Of a stretch of 64,000 nucleotides of DNA, positions 28,746 through 38,347 are shown in pieces. Numbering within the stretch: the stretch's first letter is position 1; every line of letters begins with the position of its first letter. The notes beneath the pieces were generated by a model. That model was not told where the DNA came from. It ran no database searches and saw only the letters and a list, made by a program, of their open reading frames with translations. Source of the stretch: Clostridium sp. C2-6-12 (GTDB lineage Bacteria; Bacillota; Clostridia; Clostridiales; Clostridiaceae); contig NZ_JAABNP010000011.1 in NCBI RefSeq assembly GCF_009928485.1, positions 52,092-116,091 of the forward strand. The letters are read 5' to 3'. The position numbers and the translations under genes are program-made.

Positions 28746-30083
28746 CTAATGAAGTTCATTCCAATATCCTTTGTTTGCTTCCATTAAATCTTGCAATAAT
28801 TCTTTAGCAATATTAGTATTTACAACTGTACGATTTAATACAAGTGCTTGTAATGCCTTTTGATAGCTTCCTTCTAAGCAGGCATCTACTGACAATTTTT
28901 CATACGCATATTGATTTTCCATAAGTCCCTTGTAAAATGCAGGGATACTTCCAACGGCTAATGGCTCAACCCCATTGCTTCCAACACGACATGGAACTTC
29001 TATCATCATTCCAGATGAAACATTTTGAATAGCTCCATTATTCTCTATGATTGTTAGAAAAATTTCATTTGTGTTATTAGCAATTGCTGTTGCTAAATCA
29101 ACTATATACTCTGCGTGGCATCCTACGTCAGTGGTGATTTCAAATTTAGTACCACGCATTTTACCTAGAGATATAATTTCATGTAATCTATCATAAGTTT
29201 CTTTTTCGTTTCCATCCATTACTTCGTTAGCTCTTGTGTATTTTGGATTTTCTTTATCTCTCATTTTATTTGGATATAAATAATATTGTAAATATGTGTT
29301 AGGTAAATATTCATCATAATCATTAATCATTTGACTCATGAATTCAAATGTTGCTTTCCATGAAGGCTCTTGGAAAAGAGGTTCTGTTTGTACATCTACT
29401 GGAGTTTTTAATATTTCTCTTAATTTAGGTAAATAATCTTCTCCAGTTTTTTTGTCTAAAATATGAGTAAACCAGCCAAAATGATTTAAACCAAAATATT
29501 TAGGCTCTAAATCGCATCTCTTTAATCCAAGTACACTTGCATAAATGTCCATAATTGCAATTGGCATATCGCAAATGTTGATGATGCGATAATCCCCAGG
29601 GAATATTCTTTTTGTTGCTTCTGCAACAATTGCAGCTGGATTTGAATAATTTAAAATCCAACATTCTGGAGAATAAGTACGAATACTTTTTATTAAATCA
29701 ATAACGGCAGGAACGCTTCTTAATCCATAAGCAAATCCGCCGGCACCACATGTTTCTTGACCAAGGCACCCATGCTTTAATGAAATTTTTTCATCTCTTT
29801 CACGCATTTTTAATCTTCCTGCACGAATTTGCATAAGCGCAAAATCTATGTCTTTGAATGCTTCTTTTTCATCAGTAGTATATATAACTTCTTCTAACTC
29901 TGGATAATATTCTTTAAGTAGTATTTCAGCATATTTTCCAACTATATTTTGGCGTTCACTTTCATTATCATATAAGACAATTTTCCTTAAAGGGAACCTA
30001 TCTTTTTGATTACATAACATTGCAAGCATATCGGGTGTATAACGACTACCTCCACCAACGATACAAATTGAATACTTTTTCAT
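28746..30083 (-). CDS. 6-phospho-alpha-glucosidase (GH4)
   Basis: 445 residues. It has an N-terminal NAD-binding GGGSRYTP (residues 10 to 17), CDMP at 171-174 and NHFGW at 200-204. In GH4 the CDMP motif with its metal-binding Cys marks 6-phospho-alpha-glucosidases (MalH/GlvA type), whereas beta-specific members have CNxP. The enzyme uses NAD+ and Mn2+ in a redox-assisted cleavage of maltose-6'-phosphate and related disaccharide phosphates. It follows the EIICB gene by six bases and precedes EIIA, as in maltose PTS operons. Confidence 0.9.
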   Translation of the reverse strand: MKKYSICIVGGGSRYTPDMLAMLCNQKDRFPLRKIVLYDNESERQNIVGKYAEILLKEYYPELEEVIYTTDEKEAFKDIDFALMQIRAGRLKMRERDEKISLKHGCLGQETCGAGGFAYGLRSVPAVIDLIKSIRTYSPECWILNYSNPAAIVAEATKRIFPGDYRIINICDMPIAIMDIYASVLGLKRCDLEPKYFGLNHFGWFTHILDKKTGEDYLPKLREILKTPVDVQTEPLFQEPSWKATFEFMSQMINDYDEYLPNTYLQYYLYPNKMRDKENPKYTRANEVMDGNEKETYDRLHEIISLGKMRGTKFEITTDVGCHAEYIVDLATAIANNTNEIFLTIIENNGAIQNVSSGMMIEVPCRVGSNGVEPLAVGSIPAFYKGLMENQYAYEKLSVDACLEGSYQKALQALVLNRTVVNTNIAKELLQDLMEANKGYWNELH

Positions 30084-30089
30084 TTTACA

Positions 30090-31634
30090 TTACTCCTTTT
30101 TTATGTTTAATACATTAACAAGTTTTTCTTTTTCGATTTCTACAGTCATTCCAATAATAATCTGTACGTTATTTCCTTTGATAACAATACCTTTTTGTTT
30201 TGCTTTACTAATTATTTCTTTATTTACTTTGTTAATGTCATTTACATCGATTCTTAAGCGTGTAAAGCAGTTGTTTACTTCTACAATATTTTCTGCACCA
30301 CCTAGCCCTTCAATAAACAATTCAGTATTTTGGTTATCAGAAGCATTAGTTGAAGAGGAATTAGAGTTTGTCTCATTATTAACAGAATTTTCTTCTCTAC
30401 CAGGTGTTTTAATGTCAAATTTTTTAATTAAGAAAATAAAAGTGAAATACCATACTATAGCCATTACAATACCAACAGCAAAGAAAATATATATTTTGGA
30501 TAATTTTGGATCTATAACGGAATTACAAATTATAGTATCAAGTAAGCCATAAATCGAATATGTTCTTGAACCTAATACCCAAAGCAACATTTCTGAAAAA
30601 CCTGTAAGTAACCCATGCACAAGCCAAAGTAATGGTGATATGAAAAGAAATGCAAAATCAAGAGGTTCTGTAATACCTGCTACCATTGAAACGAAGAGTG
30701 CTGGTATAAGCAAGCCTTTTACAGTACTTTTATTTTCTGGTCTTGCAGTTTTTATCATAGCAAGAACTATACCTAAACTTGCAAAGATTTTTGCAAATCC
30801 AAAAGTAGCAAATCTAATTGAAGGATCAATAGCTGTCAAATTAGCACCACTGGCCATTTCAGCGTAGAAAATGTTTACAGCACCTTGTACAGTAGTTCCA
30901 TCGATTTGGGTACTTCCTCCAAATCCAGTAAAACAAAATGGCATCCATAATAAATGATGTAATCCTGTTGGAATTAAAAATCTGTTGCCAAATGCATATA
31001 CAAATACTCCTAATGGACCTGCATCCTTCATGAATACAGATAAACAAGAAATACCGTAGTTTATAACTGGCCATACATAACTAAGTACAATTGCTAATAT
31101 TAAAGTAATTGGGATCATAATTATGAATACAAGTCGTGATCCGCCATATACTCTAAACATTTCTGCAAATTGTATATTACAAGCTTTGTTGAATACATAT
31201 CCAGTAATGCATCCGAGTATTATTCCTAAAAATACATTCATGTCTACTACCTGGAATCCTAGAACAAGATTTTGCCCAGTTCCAAATAACCCCATAGCAC
31301 CAGGTTGAGCTAGCATATTTTGTGAAGTAAGCCATGCATTGTTACCAGCTAAAAAGATAATATACACAATCAAACTAATAATAGCGGCATCTACTTTTTT
31401 TGTTTTTGCAAATGCGGTTGCTAGTCCAACACAGAAGATGATGGAAAGATTATTTAGCATAGCATTCATCATAGTCTTTAATAAATTTCCGATGAAAATT
31501 ACAAATGATGGCATAAAACTGAGTTGCATGATGACGGCAATAGCAAGACCAATTCCCATAATTGCTAAAAACATTATAGGTTGTACTGCAGCTTGCGAAA
31601 ATTTTTGACTTAATGATAATAATTTTTCTTTCAT
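30090..31634 (-). CDS. PTS EIICB for maltose or other alpha-glucosides
   Basis: 514 residues. The N-terminal EIIC has about ten membrane segments and contains GLHHLLWMPF and AGITEPLDFAFLF. A Ser/Asn-rich linker (about 405 to 430) and a C-terminal EIIB domain with phosphocysteine C456 (VNNCFTRLRI) follow. This is the GlvC/MalB/AglA type. Phosphate should come from the EIIA of the same operon. AAAGGAGGT precedes the ATG. Specificity is inferred from the GH4 CDMP enzyme downstream; exact alpha-glucoside range is unknown. Confidence 0.9.
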   Translation of the reverse strand: MKEKLLSLSQKFSQAAVQPIMFLAIMGIGLAIAVIMQLSFMPSFVIFIGNLLKTMMNAMLNNLSIIFCVGLATAFAKTKKVDAAIISLIVYIIFLAGNNAWLTSQNMLAQPGAMGLFGTGQNLVLGFQVVDMNVFLGIILGCITGYVFNKACNIQFAEMFRVYGGSRLVFIIMIPITLILAIVLSYVWPVINYGISCLSVFMKDAGPLGVFVYAFGNRFLIPTGLHHLLWMPFCFTGFGGSTQIDGTTVQGAVNIFYAEMASGANLTAIDPSIRFATFGFAKIFASLGIVLAMIKTARPENKSTVKGLLIPALFVSMVAGITEPLDFAFLFISPLLWLVHGLLTGFSEMLLWVLGSRTYSIYGLLDTIICNSVIDPKLSKIYIFFAVGIVMAIVWYFTFIFLIKKFDIKTPGREENSVNNETNSNSSSTNASDNQNTELFIEGLGGAENIVEVNNCFTRLRIDVNDINKVNKEIISKAKQKGIVIKGNNVQIIIGMTVEIEKEKLVNVLNIKKE

Positions 31635-31725
31635 AAATATGTACCTCCTTTTATTTGTACTAAATATAACCTAGATTATATTTGGTATCAATGGATTTAC
31701 CGCATCTATGATAATGTTTACCTTT

Positions 31726-31741
31726 AGTGAAAAAGTTCACT
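31726..31741. promoter_or_regulatory. Candidate RpiR operator ahead of EIICB
   Basis: AGTGAA-AAAG-TTCACT, perfect 6-bp arms. It lies upstream of the EIICB gene and of a TATAAT (minus strand, 31675-31680), between the regulator gene and its probable target operon. Confidence 0.45.
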
Positions 31742-31755
31742 GAGCTGCAAATATA

Positions 31756-31824
31756 AAAAGGGCTGTTATGAGAGATTTTTGTGTAAATAATTTTACACAA
31801 AAATCTACTGTTAACAGACCTTTT
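31756..31824 (-). terminator. Long stem-loop between the RpiR regulator and EIICB genes
   Basis: An inner perfect 15-bp stem (31773-31787 with 31792-31806, loop TAAT), an outer CTGTTA/TAACAG pairing and AAAAGG/CCTTTT ends form a nearly continuous hairpin of about 69 bases. Both strands end in a U-rich stretch. Most likely the terminator of the regulator gene, isolating it from the PTS operon. Confidence 0.7.
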
Positions 31825-31861
31825 ATAGCATGTATACTGTATTTAGTTTAGTTCATAAGTA

Positions 31862-32575
31862 TTACTTATGTATATGTGATAAATATTTATTAGAATATTT
31901 GCTTAATGCTAATTCCAATAATATTATTAAATTTGAAGTGAAAAAGTTAGGAATATAATGCTCTTTGTCTGATTTTGTTCCAGCAACTTCTATTGTCATA
32001 TGAGCTGTTTTACCCAATGGTGAATCCTTAGTTGAAGTAAAAGCTACAACCTTAAAATTGCTCTGGATAGCTACGTTAACCTTTTCAAGTATTTCTGACC
32101 TTGCCCCAGAATAAGAAAGGAAAAAATAGAGTCCGGATTTATTTTTGTTAAAGGCTTCATAATGATAGCAGCTAGCTGCATCGAAGCCAAATGATAATAA
32201 TTTTTGTAAATAATATTCCTTAGCACTATCGCAAAAGCCTAGAGAATCAAGATAAATTCTTTTTTCACTATATTCTCTTAGTAATTCTACAAGCATATTA
32301 ATATGAATTGTTAAAGAGTCACTTTTATATATATCAACTATATTATCAGAAAAGTCTAATTTAAGTGCATGATTAGTAGATGCAAGAGTCGTATAATACA
32401 TTTCACTATATCCGCTGTACCCCAATTTTTTTGACAATTTTATAATTGCTGCTTTTGAAACAAAACATTCCTGTGAGATTGTGTTTATTCCAACTTTTTC
32501 ATTTCGGCTAATGTGATCATGTATTTTATTTAGGATTATCTTCTCAAGCTCTGAGAGACTTGTATTGCCTTGCAT
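31862..32575 (-). CDS. RpiR-family regulator of the alpha-glucoside operon
   Basis: 237 residues. The N-terminal HTH_6 (VGINTISQECFVSKAAIIKLSKKLGYSG) is followed by an SIS sugar-phosphate-binding domain (YFFLSYSGARSEILE; VVAFTSTKDSPLGKTAH). It is the GlvR/MalR-type regulator commonly found with GlvA/GlvC genes and probably senses a phosphorylated sugar. AGGAAGGAAG precedes the ATG. Transcribed in the same direction as the PTS genes but separated by a long hairpin. Confidence 0.85.
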   Translation of the reverse strand: MQGNTSLSELEKIILNKIHDHISRNEKVGINTISQECFVSKAAIIKLSKKLGYSGYSEMYYTTLASTNHALKLDFSDNIVDIYKSDSLTIHINMLVELLREYSEKRIYLDSLGFCDSAKEYYLQKLLSFGFDAASCYHYEAFNKNKSGLYFFLSYSGARSEILEKVNVAIQSNFKVVAFTSTKDSPLGKTAHMTIEVAGTKSDKEHYIPNFFTSNLIILLELALSKYSNKYLSHIHK

Positions 32576-32706
32576 TTAAAACACTTCCTTCCTGTAACAA
32601 TAATGCTCATAAAGTTACTTTTTCTTATAGTATATCATTATGCTTGAGTTAAAATCTATATAGCAAGCAAAAAGAGTGTCACAGATAATTATTAGAGCTG
32701 TGAAGA

Positions 32707-32755
32707 ATGAAAATGCCTAGAACTTTAAATTTACTAAGGTTCTAGGCATTTTCAT
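32707..32755 (-). terminator. Strong terminator after the MFS gene
   Basis: A perfect 17-bp stem, 32707-32723 with 32739-32755 (core GAAAATGCCTAGAAC). It begins 13 bases beyond the MFS stop codon, with AT-rich flanks on both sides. Confidence 0.85.
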
Positions 32756-32767
32756 ATTTAATAAAAT

Positions 32768-33973
32768 TTATGTTTCATTTTCGAAGGTAATCTCATCAAT
32801 GGATTCATTAGATTTTCGATCGTTTAAAAATAAATTGATCTTTTCTGACCCTATTAGCATAACTATTATACATAAGAATAGGAAGTATGGGAAAATAAAA
32901 ATGCTTGTTCTAGAAGCAATGAAACCTAAAATAGGAGGCATGAAAGTACTTCCTATATATGCAAAAGCCATTTGCATTCCCATAATTGATTGTGATGCAC
33001 CTTTTCCGAATCTGTTGGGGGTTTCGTGGAGCATTGCAGGATAAATAGGGGCACAACCAAGTCCTATAAGGATTAATCCAATCAATGAAAAGTAAGTTGG
33101 TAATAGTAATAGAGCTGCTCCAGTAATACACATGATTTGTCCAGCTCTAATTAATGTCCGATTAATGAATTTCATAGTGAGAAAACCAGCTAGAAATCTT
33201 CCAAGAGTAATGCCGCCGTAAAATAAAGAAATTCCTCTTGCTGCAGCATCAGCAGATAATCCCTTGTAATTTACCAGATAACTGCTTCCCCATAATCCAG
33301 CAGTGGCTTCTGTTGCACAATAACATACAAAAGAAATTAAAGCTAATTTAACACCAGGAATTTTTAGTGGATTAATTTTTTCAGTATTTGCTTCTTGATT
33401 ATAAGAAGATGTTTGATCGTGTTCAAGGTGTTTCCATAATGGTAGTGTTATAAGTAGTACAAGTACTAAAGAAAACTGTATTATAGAAATTGTAAGATAA
33501 CCTTTTTGCCAACCGTTTTTATTTGCTAAAAATAGAGACATGATAATTGGGCCAGAAGTCGCTCCAATACCCCAAAAGCAATGAAGCCAGCTCATATGTT
33601 TAGCTTTGTAATGCAAGGCTACAAAGTTATTTAAAGCAGCATCAACAGAACCAGCTCCAAGACCTAGAGGAATAGCAATTATGCATAGCATTATAAAGGA
33701 ATGGGAAATAGAGAAACCAAGCAAAGCAAAAGCAGTCATTGTAACGCTTATAAAAGTGATTTTACCAGTCCCAAAGCGATTTATTAATTTCGCGCTAAAT
33801 AGACTTGAAATAATAGTTCCACCGCAAATTAGCATTGAGATAATTCCAGCACTTGAAGTGCTTACAGATAAATCAGACTGCATAACAGGCCAGGCTGCTC
33901 CCAAGAGGGAATCTGGCAAGCCAAGACTGATGAAGGCTAAATATATAATTATTAAAAGTAGTGTTATCATCAT
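32768..33973 (-). CDS. MFS transporter, probable sugar permease
   Basis: 401 residues, 12 membrane helices. The first loop GLPDSLLGAAWP and the MSWLHCFWGIGATSGP segment of helices 4 to 5 resemble fucose/glucose-type MFS permeases. The acidic and basic half-loop GRFLAGFLTMKFINR sits between helices 7 and 9. Substrate is unknown. The preceding ROK repressor (39-base gap) strongly suggests a carbohydrate. AAAGGAG precedes tandem ATG codons. Confidence 0.8.
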   Translation of the reverse strand: MMITLLLIIIYLAFISLGLPDSLLGAAWPVMQSDLSVSTSSAGIISMLICGGTIISSLFSAKLINRFGTGKITFISVTMTAFALLGFSISHSFIMLCIIAIPLGLGAGSVDAALNNFVALHYKAKHMSWLHCFWGIGATSGPIIMSLFLANKNGWQKGYLTISIIQFSLVLVLLITLPLWKHLEHDQTSSYNQEANTEKINPLKIPGVKLALISFVCYCATEATAGLWGSSYLVNYKGLSADAAARGISLFYGGITLGRFLAGFLTMKFINRTLIRAGQIMCITGAALLLLPTYFSLIGLILIGLGCAPIYPAMLHETPNRFGKGASQSIMGMQMAFAYIGSTFMPPILGFIASRTSIFIFPYFLFLCIIVMLIGSEKINLFLNDRKSNESIDEITFENET

Positions 33974-34012
33974 ATTCTCCTTTTAAACTTGTTAAAATAG
34001 TTTTTGTTTGAT

Positions 34013-35023
34013 TTAGTTATTTATAGCTTCTAAAGTTATTGAACTTAAACCGTTTAAATAGTATTTAAGTGTATTATTTTCTAATATAATTTGAGGAATA
34101 TGTCTTTTTGGAATTATTTCCCTAACAGAATCCTGTATTTCATCTAAAAGAGAATCTGTGAGTAATGTTCCAGTCACAATAATTGTTTGAGGATTAATGA
34201 TTGCAGATAAAGAACATATGGTTTTTGATACAATTGGGATAATACCTTCTCTATAACTTAAAATTTTCTTTTGCTCTTCGTGAGTACATCCCAAGGGTAG
34301 ATAAGATACTTCACCAGCAAAGTTTGTGTTTCCGTGGATAATATGTCCATCTACAATAATTCCTGAGCCAGGCCAATTATCTTTAAAAAATGCGACTACA
34401 GCTATAGATGCATTTTCGTCATAGTCTCCTGCTTGATAAAAACCATAAGCAGTTAAATTCATATCATTTTCTATCACAACAGATTTACCAAATCTATTTG
34501 TTAATTGTTCAGCTAAAGGACAGCCAGATAATTCTTCAATATCACAAAAGTCAATAATATTAGATTTTGTTACAACACCGGGAATACCGATTCCTATACC
34601 CTCAATATTAGGATACTTGGCTATAAGTATTTCAATTAAATTTTCAATTTCAGAATAATCGATAGTTTCTTTTTCTATGGATTTTTCTTCTATAACGGTG
34701 CCCAATAGATTTACCATAGCATAATTTAAGATTTTTTTATTATTTTCATAGACCATATAAAGGCAGCAGATATATGAATAGTTTTCATTGAATTTATAAG
34801 CCTTAGCAGGTCTACCTACGCTACTGGAAGATTCGATTTCTACTTCTAAAATTTCTCCTGAAGCATCTAATTCATTTAAGATGGTATTGCAGGTAGCAAC
34901 ACTTAGTCCTGTAATTTTAGAAATAGTATTTTTAGTTCCGCTTGGAAGAGCTTTTAATGCGTTTTTAATTATTCTTGTATTATAATTTTTAACGTGAGCA
35001 GTATTGCTAACAATAGGTTTCAT
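34013..35023 (-). CDS. ROK-family transcriptional repressor
   Basis: 336 residues. The N-terminal winged HTH (TISKITGLSVATCNTILNELDASGEI) is followed by the ROK kinase-like domain (GIGIGIPGVV; IENDMNLTAYGFYQ). The zinc motif of ROK proteins (GHx9-11CxCGxxGC) is absent: the region reads TNFAGEVSYLPLGCTHEEQK. No complete catalytic set is seen, so it is a regulator, not a sugar kinase. AAAGGAGT overlaps an 18-base palindrome upstream, giving autoregulation. Probably controls the MFS gene. Confidence 0.85.
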   Translation of the reverse strand: MKPIVSNTAHVKNYNTRIIKNALKALPSGTKNTISKITGLSVATCNTILNELDASGEILEVEIESSSSVGRPAKAYKFNENYSYICCLYMVYENNKKILNYAMVNLLGTVIEEKSIEKETIDYSEIENLIEILIAKYPNIEGIGIGIPGVVTKSNIIDFCDIEELSGCPLAEQLTNRFGKSVVIENDMNLTAYGFYQAGDYDENASIAVVAFFKDNWPGSGIIVDGHIIHGNTNFAGEVSYLPLGCTHEEQKKILSYREGIIPIVSKTICSLSAIINPQTIIVTGTLLTDSLLDEIQDSVREIIPKRHIPQIILENNTLKYYLNGLSSITLEAINN

Positions 35024-35038
35024 AGAATTACTCCTTTA

Positions 35039-35093
35039 TTATAATAATTATTATAAAAGTTATTATTACAATTATTATAATAGTTATAATAAT
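35039..35093. promoter_or_regulatory. Two AT-only palindromes upstream of the ROK gene
   Basis: TTATAATAATTATTATAA (35039-35056, perfect 18-base palindrome) and ATTATTATAA-TAG-TTATAATAAT (35071-35093, perfect 10-bp arms), with a further half-site between. ROK regulators of the XylR/NagC type bind AT-rich dyads of this style. Confidence 0.65.
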
Positions 35094-35203
35094 TAACGTC
35101 AATGTGATTTATGGATGTTTTTTGGAAAAAGAATCGAGGATTTATTAGAAGTGAATTAAAATTTTAAATAAACTTAGCTGTATTTAGTTATTTATTTAAT
35201 TTA

Positions 35204-35872
35204 CTAATGATGAGTATTTCTATACTCCATAGGAGTCATTCCAACTGTTTTTTTAAATACCTTTGAAAAATTTCCTTGATCACAAAAACTAAGCTGGGAT
35301 GAAATTTCTAAAATTGTTTTGTCTGTACTTTTTAATAAAGTCTTAGCCCTATCTATTTTTATATTCTTAAAATAAGTCATTACCGATACATGCATATTCC
35401 TTTTAAAGCATTTTGATATATATCCAACAGAAACATTTAATTCTTCTGATATATCTTGAAGTGTTAAATGATCTTCTAAGCGAATATATAAAAGCCCAAT
35501 AACCTTGTTGATTACAAAATTATCTGTTACCTCTACAAAATCAATCAGTATGTTTAGATAGCAGGTTGCAATGTCTATTTCTAATTTTTGGAGCTGCTCT
35601 AAGTTATTAAGGGTTTGGATGGTCCTATAATACTTGTTATAGATAGTATGAATAAATTGCTTAGAAGAACCTTGCTTGATAATTTCTCGTACAAATATAA
35701 CATTCCACATAAGAAGATCATTCTTTTTAGTAGTTATAGGGATGTATTCTTTATTTTCTTCTATATGTTTTGATTTGATTATATGGAGTATGGCTTCTTT
35801 ATTTTTTTGTTCTAATAAAAAAGCTATTTCATTACTAAAAAAATAACTATCTGAATCATATGCATCATACAT
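35204..35872 (-). CDS. AraC-family transcriptional regulator
   Basis: 222 residues. The C-terminal hundred residues hold the two AraC HTHs (LQDISEELNVSVGYISKCFKR and the second with FCDQGNFSKVFKKTVGMTPMEYR). The N-terminal part is a helical domain of unknown ligand; there is no cupin-like sugar-binding domain, so its signal is unclear. It is divergent from the maltodextrin-type ABC operon, whose promoter has a TATAAT but no good -35 box, as expected for an activator-dependent promoter. GGGGGG precedes the ATG. Confidence 0.85.
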   Translation of the reverse strand: MYDAYDSDSYFFSNEIAFLLEQKNKEAILHIIKSKHIEENKEYIPITTKKNDLLMWNVIFVREIIKQGSSKQFIHTIYNKYYRTIQTLNNLEQLQKLEIDIATCYLNILIDFVEVTDNFVINKVIGLLYIRLEDHLTLQDISEELNVSVGYISKCFKRNMHVSVMTYFKNIKIDRAKTLLKSTDKTILEISSQLSFCDQGNFSKVFKKTVGMTPMEYRNTHH

Positions 35873-35996
35873 GAAAAATATCCCCCCATTAAAGTAAAAA
35901 ATTTTCTTTGGTTAAATTATACAATAACTGTTAGAAGTTTGTACATTTAAAAACAAAAAAGATTAATTTTAAACAAATTAAGAAATATAAAGTTGC

Positions 35997-36030
35997 TATA
36001 ATATGCTTGTAAGGGTTGCAACCGTTTACC
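35997..36030 (+). promoter_or_regulatory. Promoter -10 and candidate cre of the maltodextrin ABC operon
   Basis: TATAAT at 35997-36002 without a clear -35 box. TGCAACCGTTTACC at 36017-36030 differs from the cre consensus TGWAANCGNTNWCA at two positions and lies just after the start site, where CcpA would block transcription. Confidence 0.55.
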
Positions 36031-36068
36031 GATGAAGTTTATGTTTATAAATATTTGGAGGGGTTAAA

Positions 36069-37292
36069 ATGCGTAAAAAATTAAAACTTATAAATATGTT
36101 AATTGCAGGTATTTGCTGTACTTCGATGTTTGTTGGATGTGGAAAATCAAGTCAAGGTTCAACAGAGAAAGAAAGTAAGGAAATAGTAGTTTGGTCATAT
36201 TTAATGGACAATGAAGTTGAAGAATTAAATAATATTGCTCAAGAATGGGCAAAAGAAAATAATAAAAAAGTAAAGGTAATTAAAGACAATTCACAATTTC
36301 AATCTTTTTTGCAAGCAGCAAATTCATCAAAGGGTCCGGATTTAGTTTTTGGATTAACCCATAACAACTTAGGAACATTTCAACAAGCTGGATTACTTTC
36401 AGAAGTTCCACAAGATTTTGCTAATAAAGAGGACTATATAAATAGTGCTGTATGGGATGCTGTATCCTATAATGGAAAGGCATATGCGGTTCCGTTATCC
36501 ATGGAGACTTATGCTTTATTTTATAATAAAGATAAAGTTAAAGAGATTCCTAAAACAATGGAAGATTTGGTAACACAAGCAAAAGCTTATGGTCCATCAG
36601 GATTCCAATTCTCAATGAACGAGTTTTATTATGGTGCAGCTTTTGTTCAATCATATGGTGGATATATATTTGGAGGAGAGAAAGGAAATATTAAAGCAGA
36701 TGATATAGGGCTAGCAAATGATGGAGCAATAAAAGCTTATAAGTTTTTACAAGATTTAGTTCAGAAGGATAAGCTTATGCCGGCAGATATAACAGCTGAT
36801 ATAGCTAATAGTTCATTTAAAACAGGCGATGCAATATTTTATATAGGTGGTCCTTGGGATATTAGTGGTTTTAAAGATGCAGGTGTAAACTTTGGAGTTA
36901 CTAAACTTCCTAAAATAAATGGTGTAGAAGCAAAAACGCTCATGGGAGTACAAGCTGCCTTTGTAAGTAGTAAATCGCCAATACAAGATGATGCATGGAA
37001 GTTAATGAAGTATTTGGCTAATAATTCAGGAGAAAGATTATATAAAGTGGGAAATAGAATACCTGTGCTTAAGACAGAAATAAATAAAGATCAAATAAAG
37101 AATAATGAATTTACACAAGGATTCATAGCTCAAACTAATTCAGCAATTCCAATGCCTAATGTACCTGAAATTGAAGCAATATGGAAGCCTATGGAGAATA
37201 TGACAAGAATATTGCAAGGAGAAGATCCGGCAAAAGTAGCTAAGGATATAAAGCAAGCTGTTGAGGATGGTATTAAAGTTAGTAATAATTAA
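36069..37292 (+). CDS. ABC sugar-binding lipoprotein, maltodextrin type
   Basis: 407 residues. Lipoprotein signal with lipobox FVGC and lipidated C24. The mature protein has family-1 solute-binding features (VVWSYLMDNEVEELN; YAVPLSMETYALFYNKD; FYIGGPWDISGFKDAGV), similar to MalE/cyclodextrin-binding proteins. It captures maltodextrins or a related oligosaccharide outside the cell for the two permeases downstream. TGGAGGGG precedes the ATG. A stem-loop follows the gene. Confidence 0.88.
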   Translation: MRKKLKLINMLIAGICCTSMFVGCGKSSQGSTEKESKEIVVWSYLMDNEVEELNNIAQEWAKENNKKVKVIKDNSQFQSFLQAANSSKGPDLVFGLTHNNLGTFQQAGLLSEVPQDFANKEDYINSAVWDAVSYNGKAYAVPLSMETYALFYNKDKVKEIPKTMEDLVTQAKAYGPSGFQFSMNEFYYGAAFVQSYGGYIFGGEKGNIKADDIGLANDGAIKAYKFLQDLVQKDKLMPADITADIANSSFKTGDAIFYIGGPWDISGFKDAGVNFGVTKLPKINGVEAKTLMGVQAAFVSSKSPIQDDAWKLMKYLANNSGERLYKVGNRIPVLKTEINKDQIKNNEFTQGFIAQTNSAIPMPNVPEIEAIWKPMENMTRILQGEDPAKVAKDIKQAVEDGIKVSNN

Positions 37293-37300
37293 TAACACTG

Positions 37301-37356
37301 CTGAAATTCCAAGGTTTAGATAAAATATAGTCTTTGCTAAGTCTTGGAATTATCAG
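37301..37356 (+). other. Intercistronic stem-loop after the binding-protein gene
   Basis: AATTCCAAG at 37305-37313 pairs with CTTGGAATT at 37343-37351, extended by CTGA/TCAG across one unpaired base. There is no T-run. Its position, between a binding protein and its permeases, fits the known role of such hairpins in stabilising the upstream message and giving excess binding protein. Confidence 0.55.
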
Positions 37357-37387
37357 AATGAAACTAGTTAATAAAGAAGGTGAAATT

Positions 37388-38347
37388 TTGGCTAAAGCAA
37401 AAAATAATATTACATTAAGAGATAATATGAGAAGTTATAAATATCTTTCACCAGCTATAATAAGCATAATCATATTATGTGTGTTACCAATGCTTTACAC
37501 AATATTTATAGCATTTACTAATTACACATTGAAAAATCAAAATTATGGATATGGTACCGCTAATGGTTGGAGAGTAGTTGGTCTTTATCAATTTCAACAG
37601 ATATTAGCAGGTTCATTAAAGGATGAGTTTTTCCCGTTGCTTGGATGGACATTGATTTTTACAATAATATCTACACTAGGAGCATTTTTCTTAGGACTTA
37701 TATTTGCAATGGCATTAGGAGATAAAAATATGAAAGAATCTTTTATATATAAAGGATTCTTAATAATTCCTTGGGCATTGCCAGGAGCAATAACAATAAT
37801 TTCGTTTAAGGGATTATTCAATAGTCAATATGGTGCTATTAATGGAATCTTAATGCAGCTCCATTTAATAAATGATCCGATCTTATGGCTTACAACTCCA
37901 TTAGCAGCTAGAACAGCTGTGATTTTGGTGAATTTATGGCTTGGATTTCCTTATATGATGAATGTATGTATTGGTGCATTATCAGCTATACCAGATACGT
38001 ATTATGAAGCAGCCAATATTGATGGAGCAACAAGGTGGCAAAAGTTTAAGAAAATAACTTTACCATCATTGGCTAATGTGTCATATCCACTTTTAATATC
38101 CAATTTTGCATTTAATTTTAATAACTTTAATTCAGCGTTCTTATTAACAGATGGAGGACCATCAAAAGCAGGATCATCTTTTGCAGGATGGACTGATATT
38201 ATTGGATCTGCAACTTTTAAAATGTCAGTAGATAAAGGTAATTTTGGTCTTGGTGCGGCTATGTCCATATTAATATTTGTAATAATAGCCACATTATCAA
38301 TAATTAATATGAAAATGTCAGGCCAATTTAAAGAGGTGGAGGATTAA
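37388..38347 (+). CDS. ABC sugar permease, MalF type
   Basis: 319 residues with this start, six membrane helices after a short charged N-terminus. The EAA loop reads EAANIDGATRWQKFKKITLP, which contacts the ATPase subunit. TTG at 37388 is chosen because GAAGGTG lies just upstream; in-frame ATG 37358 and TTG 37334 fall in the stem-loop and lack a ribosome-binding site. It overlaps the next permease gene by one base. Confidence 0.88.
   Translation: MAKAKNNITLRDNMRSYKYLSPAIISIIILCVLPMLYTIFIAFTNYTLKNQNYGYGTANGWRVVGLYQFQQILAGSLKDEFFPLLGWTLIFTIISTLGAFFLGLIFAMALGDKNMKESFIYKGFLIIPWALPGAITIISFKGLFNSQYGAINGILMQLHLINDPILWLTTPLAARTAVILVNLWLGFPYMMNVCIGALSAIPDTYYEAANIDGATRWQKFKKITLPSLANVSYPLLISNFAFNFNNFNSAFLLTDGGPSKAGSSFAGWTDIIGSATFKMSVDKGNFGLGAAMSILIFVIIATLSIINMKMSGQFKEVED

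Noticed and set aside
34013-35023. ROK sugar kinase (glucokinase/fructokinase)
   Set aside because: It has an N-terminal winged helix and lacks the full kinase motifs; it is a regulator.
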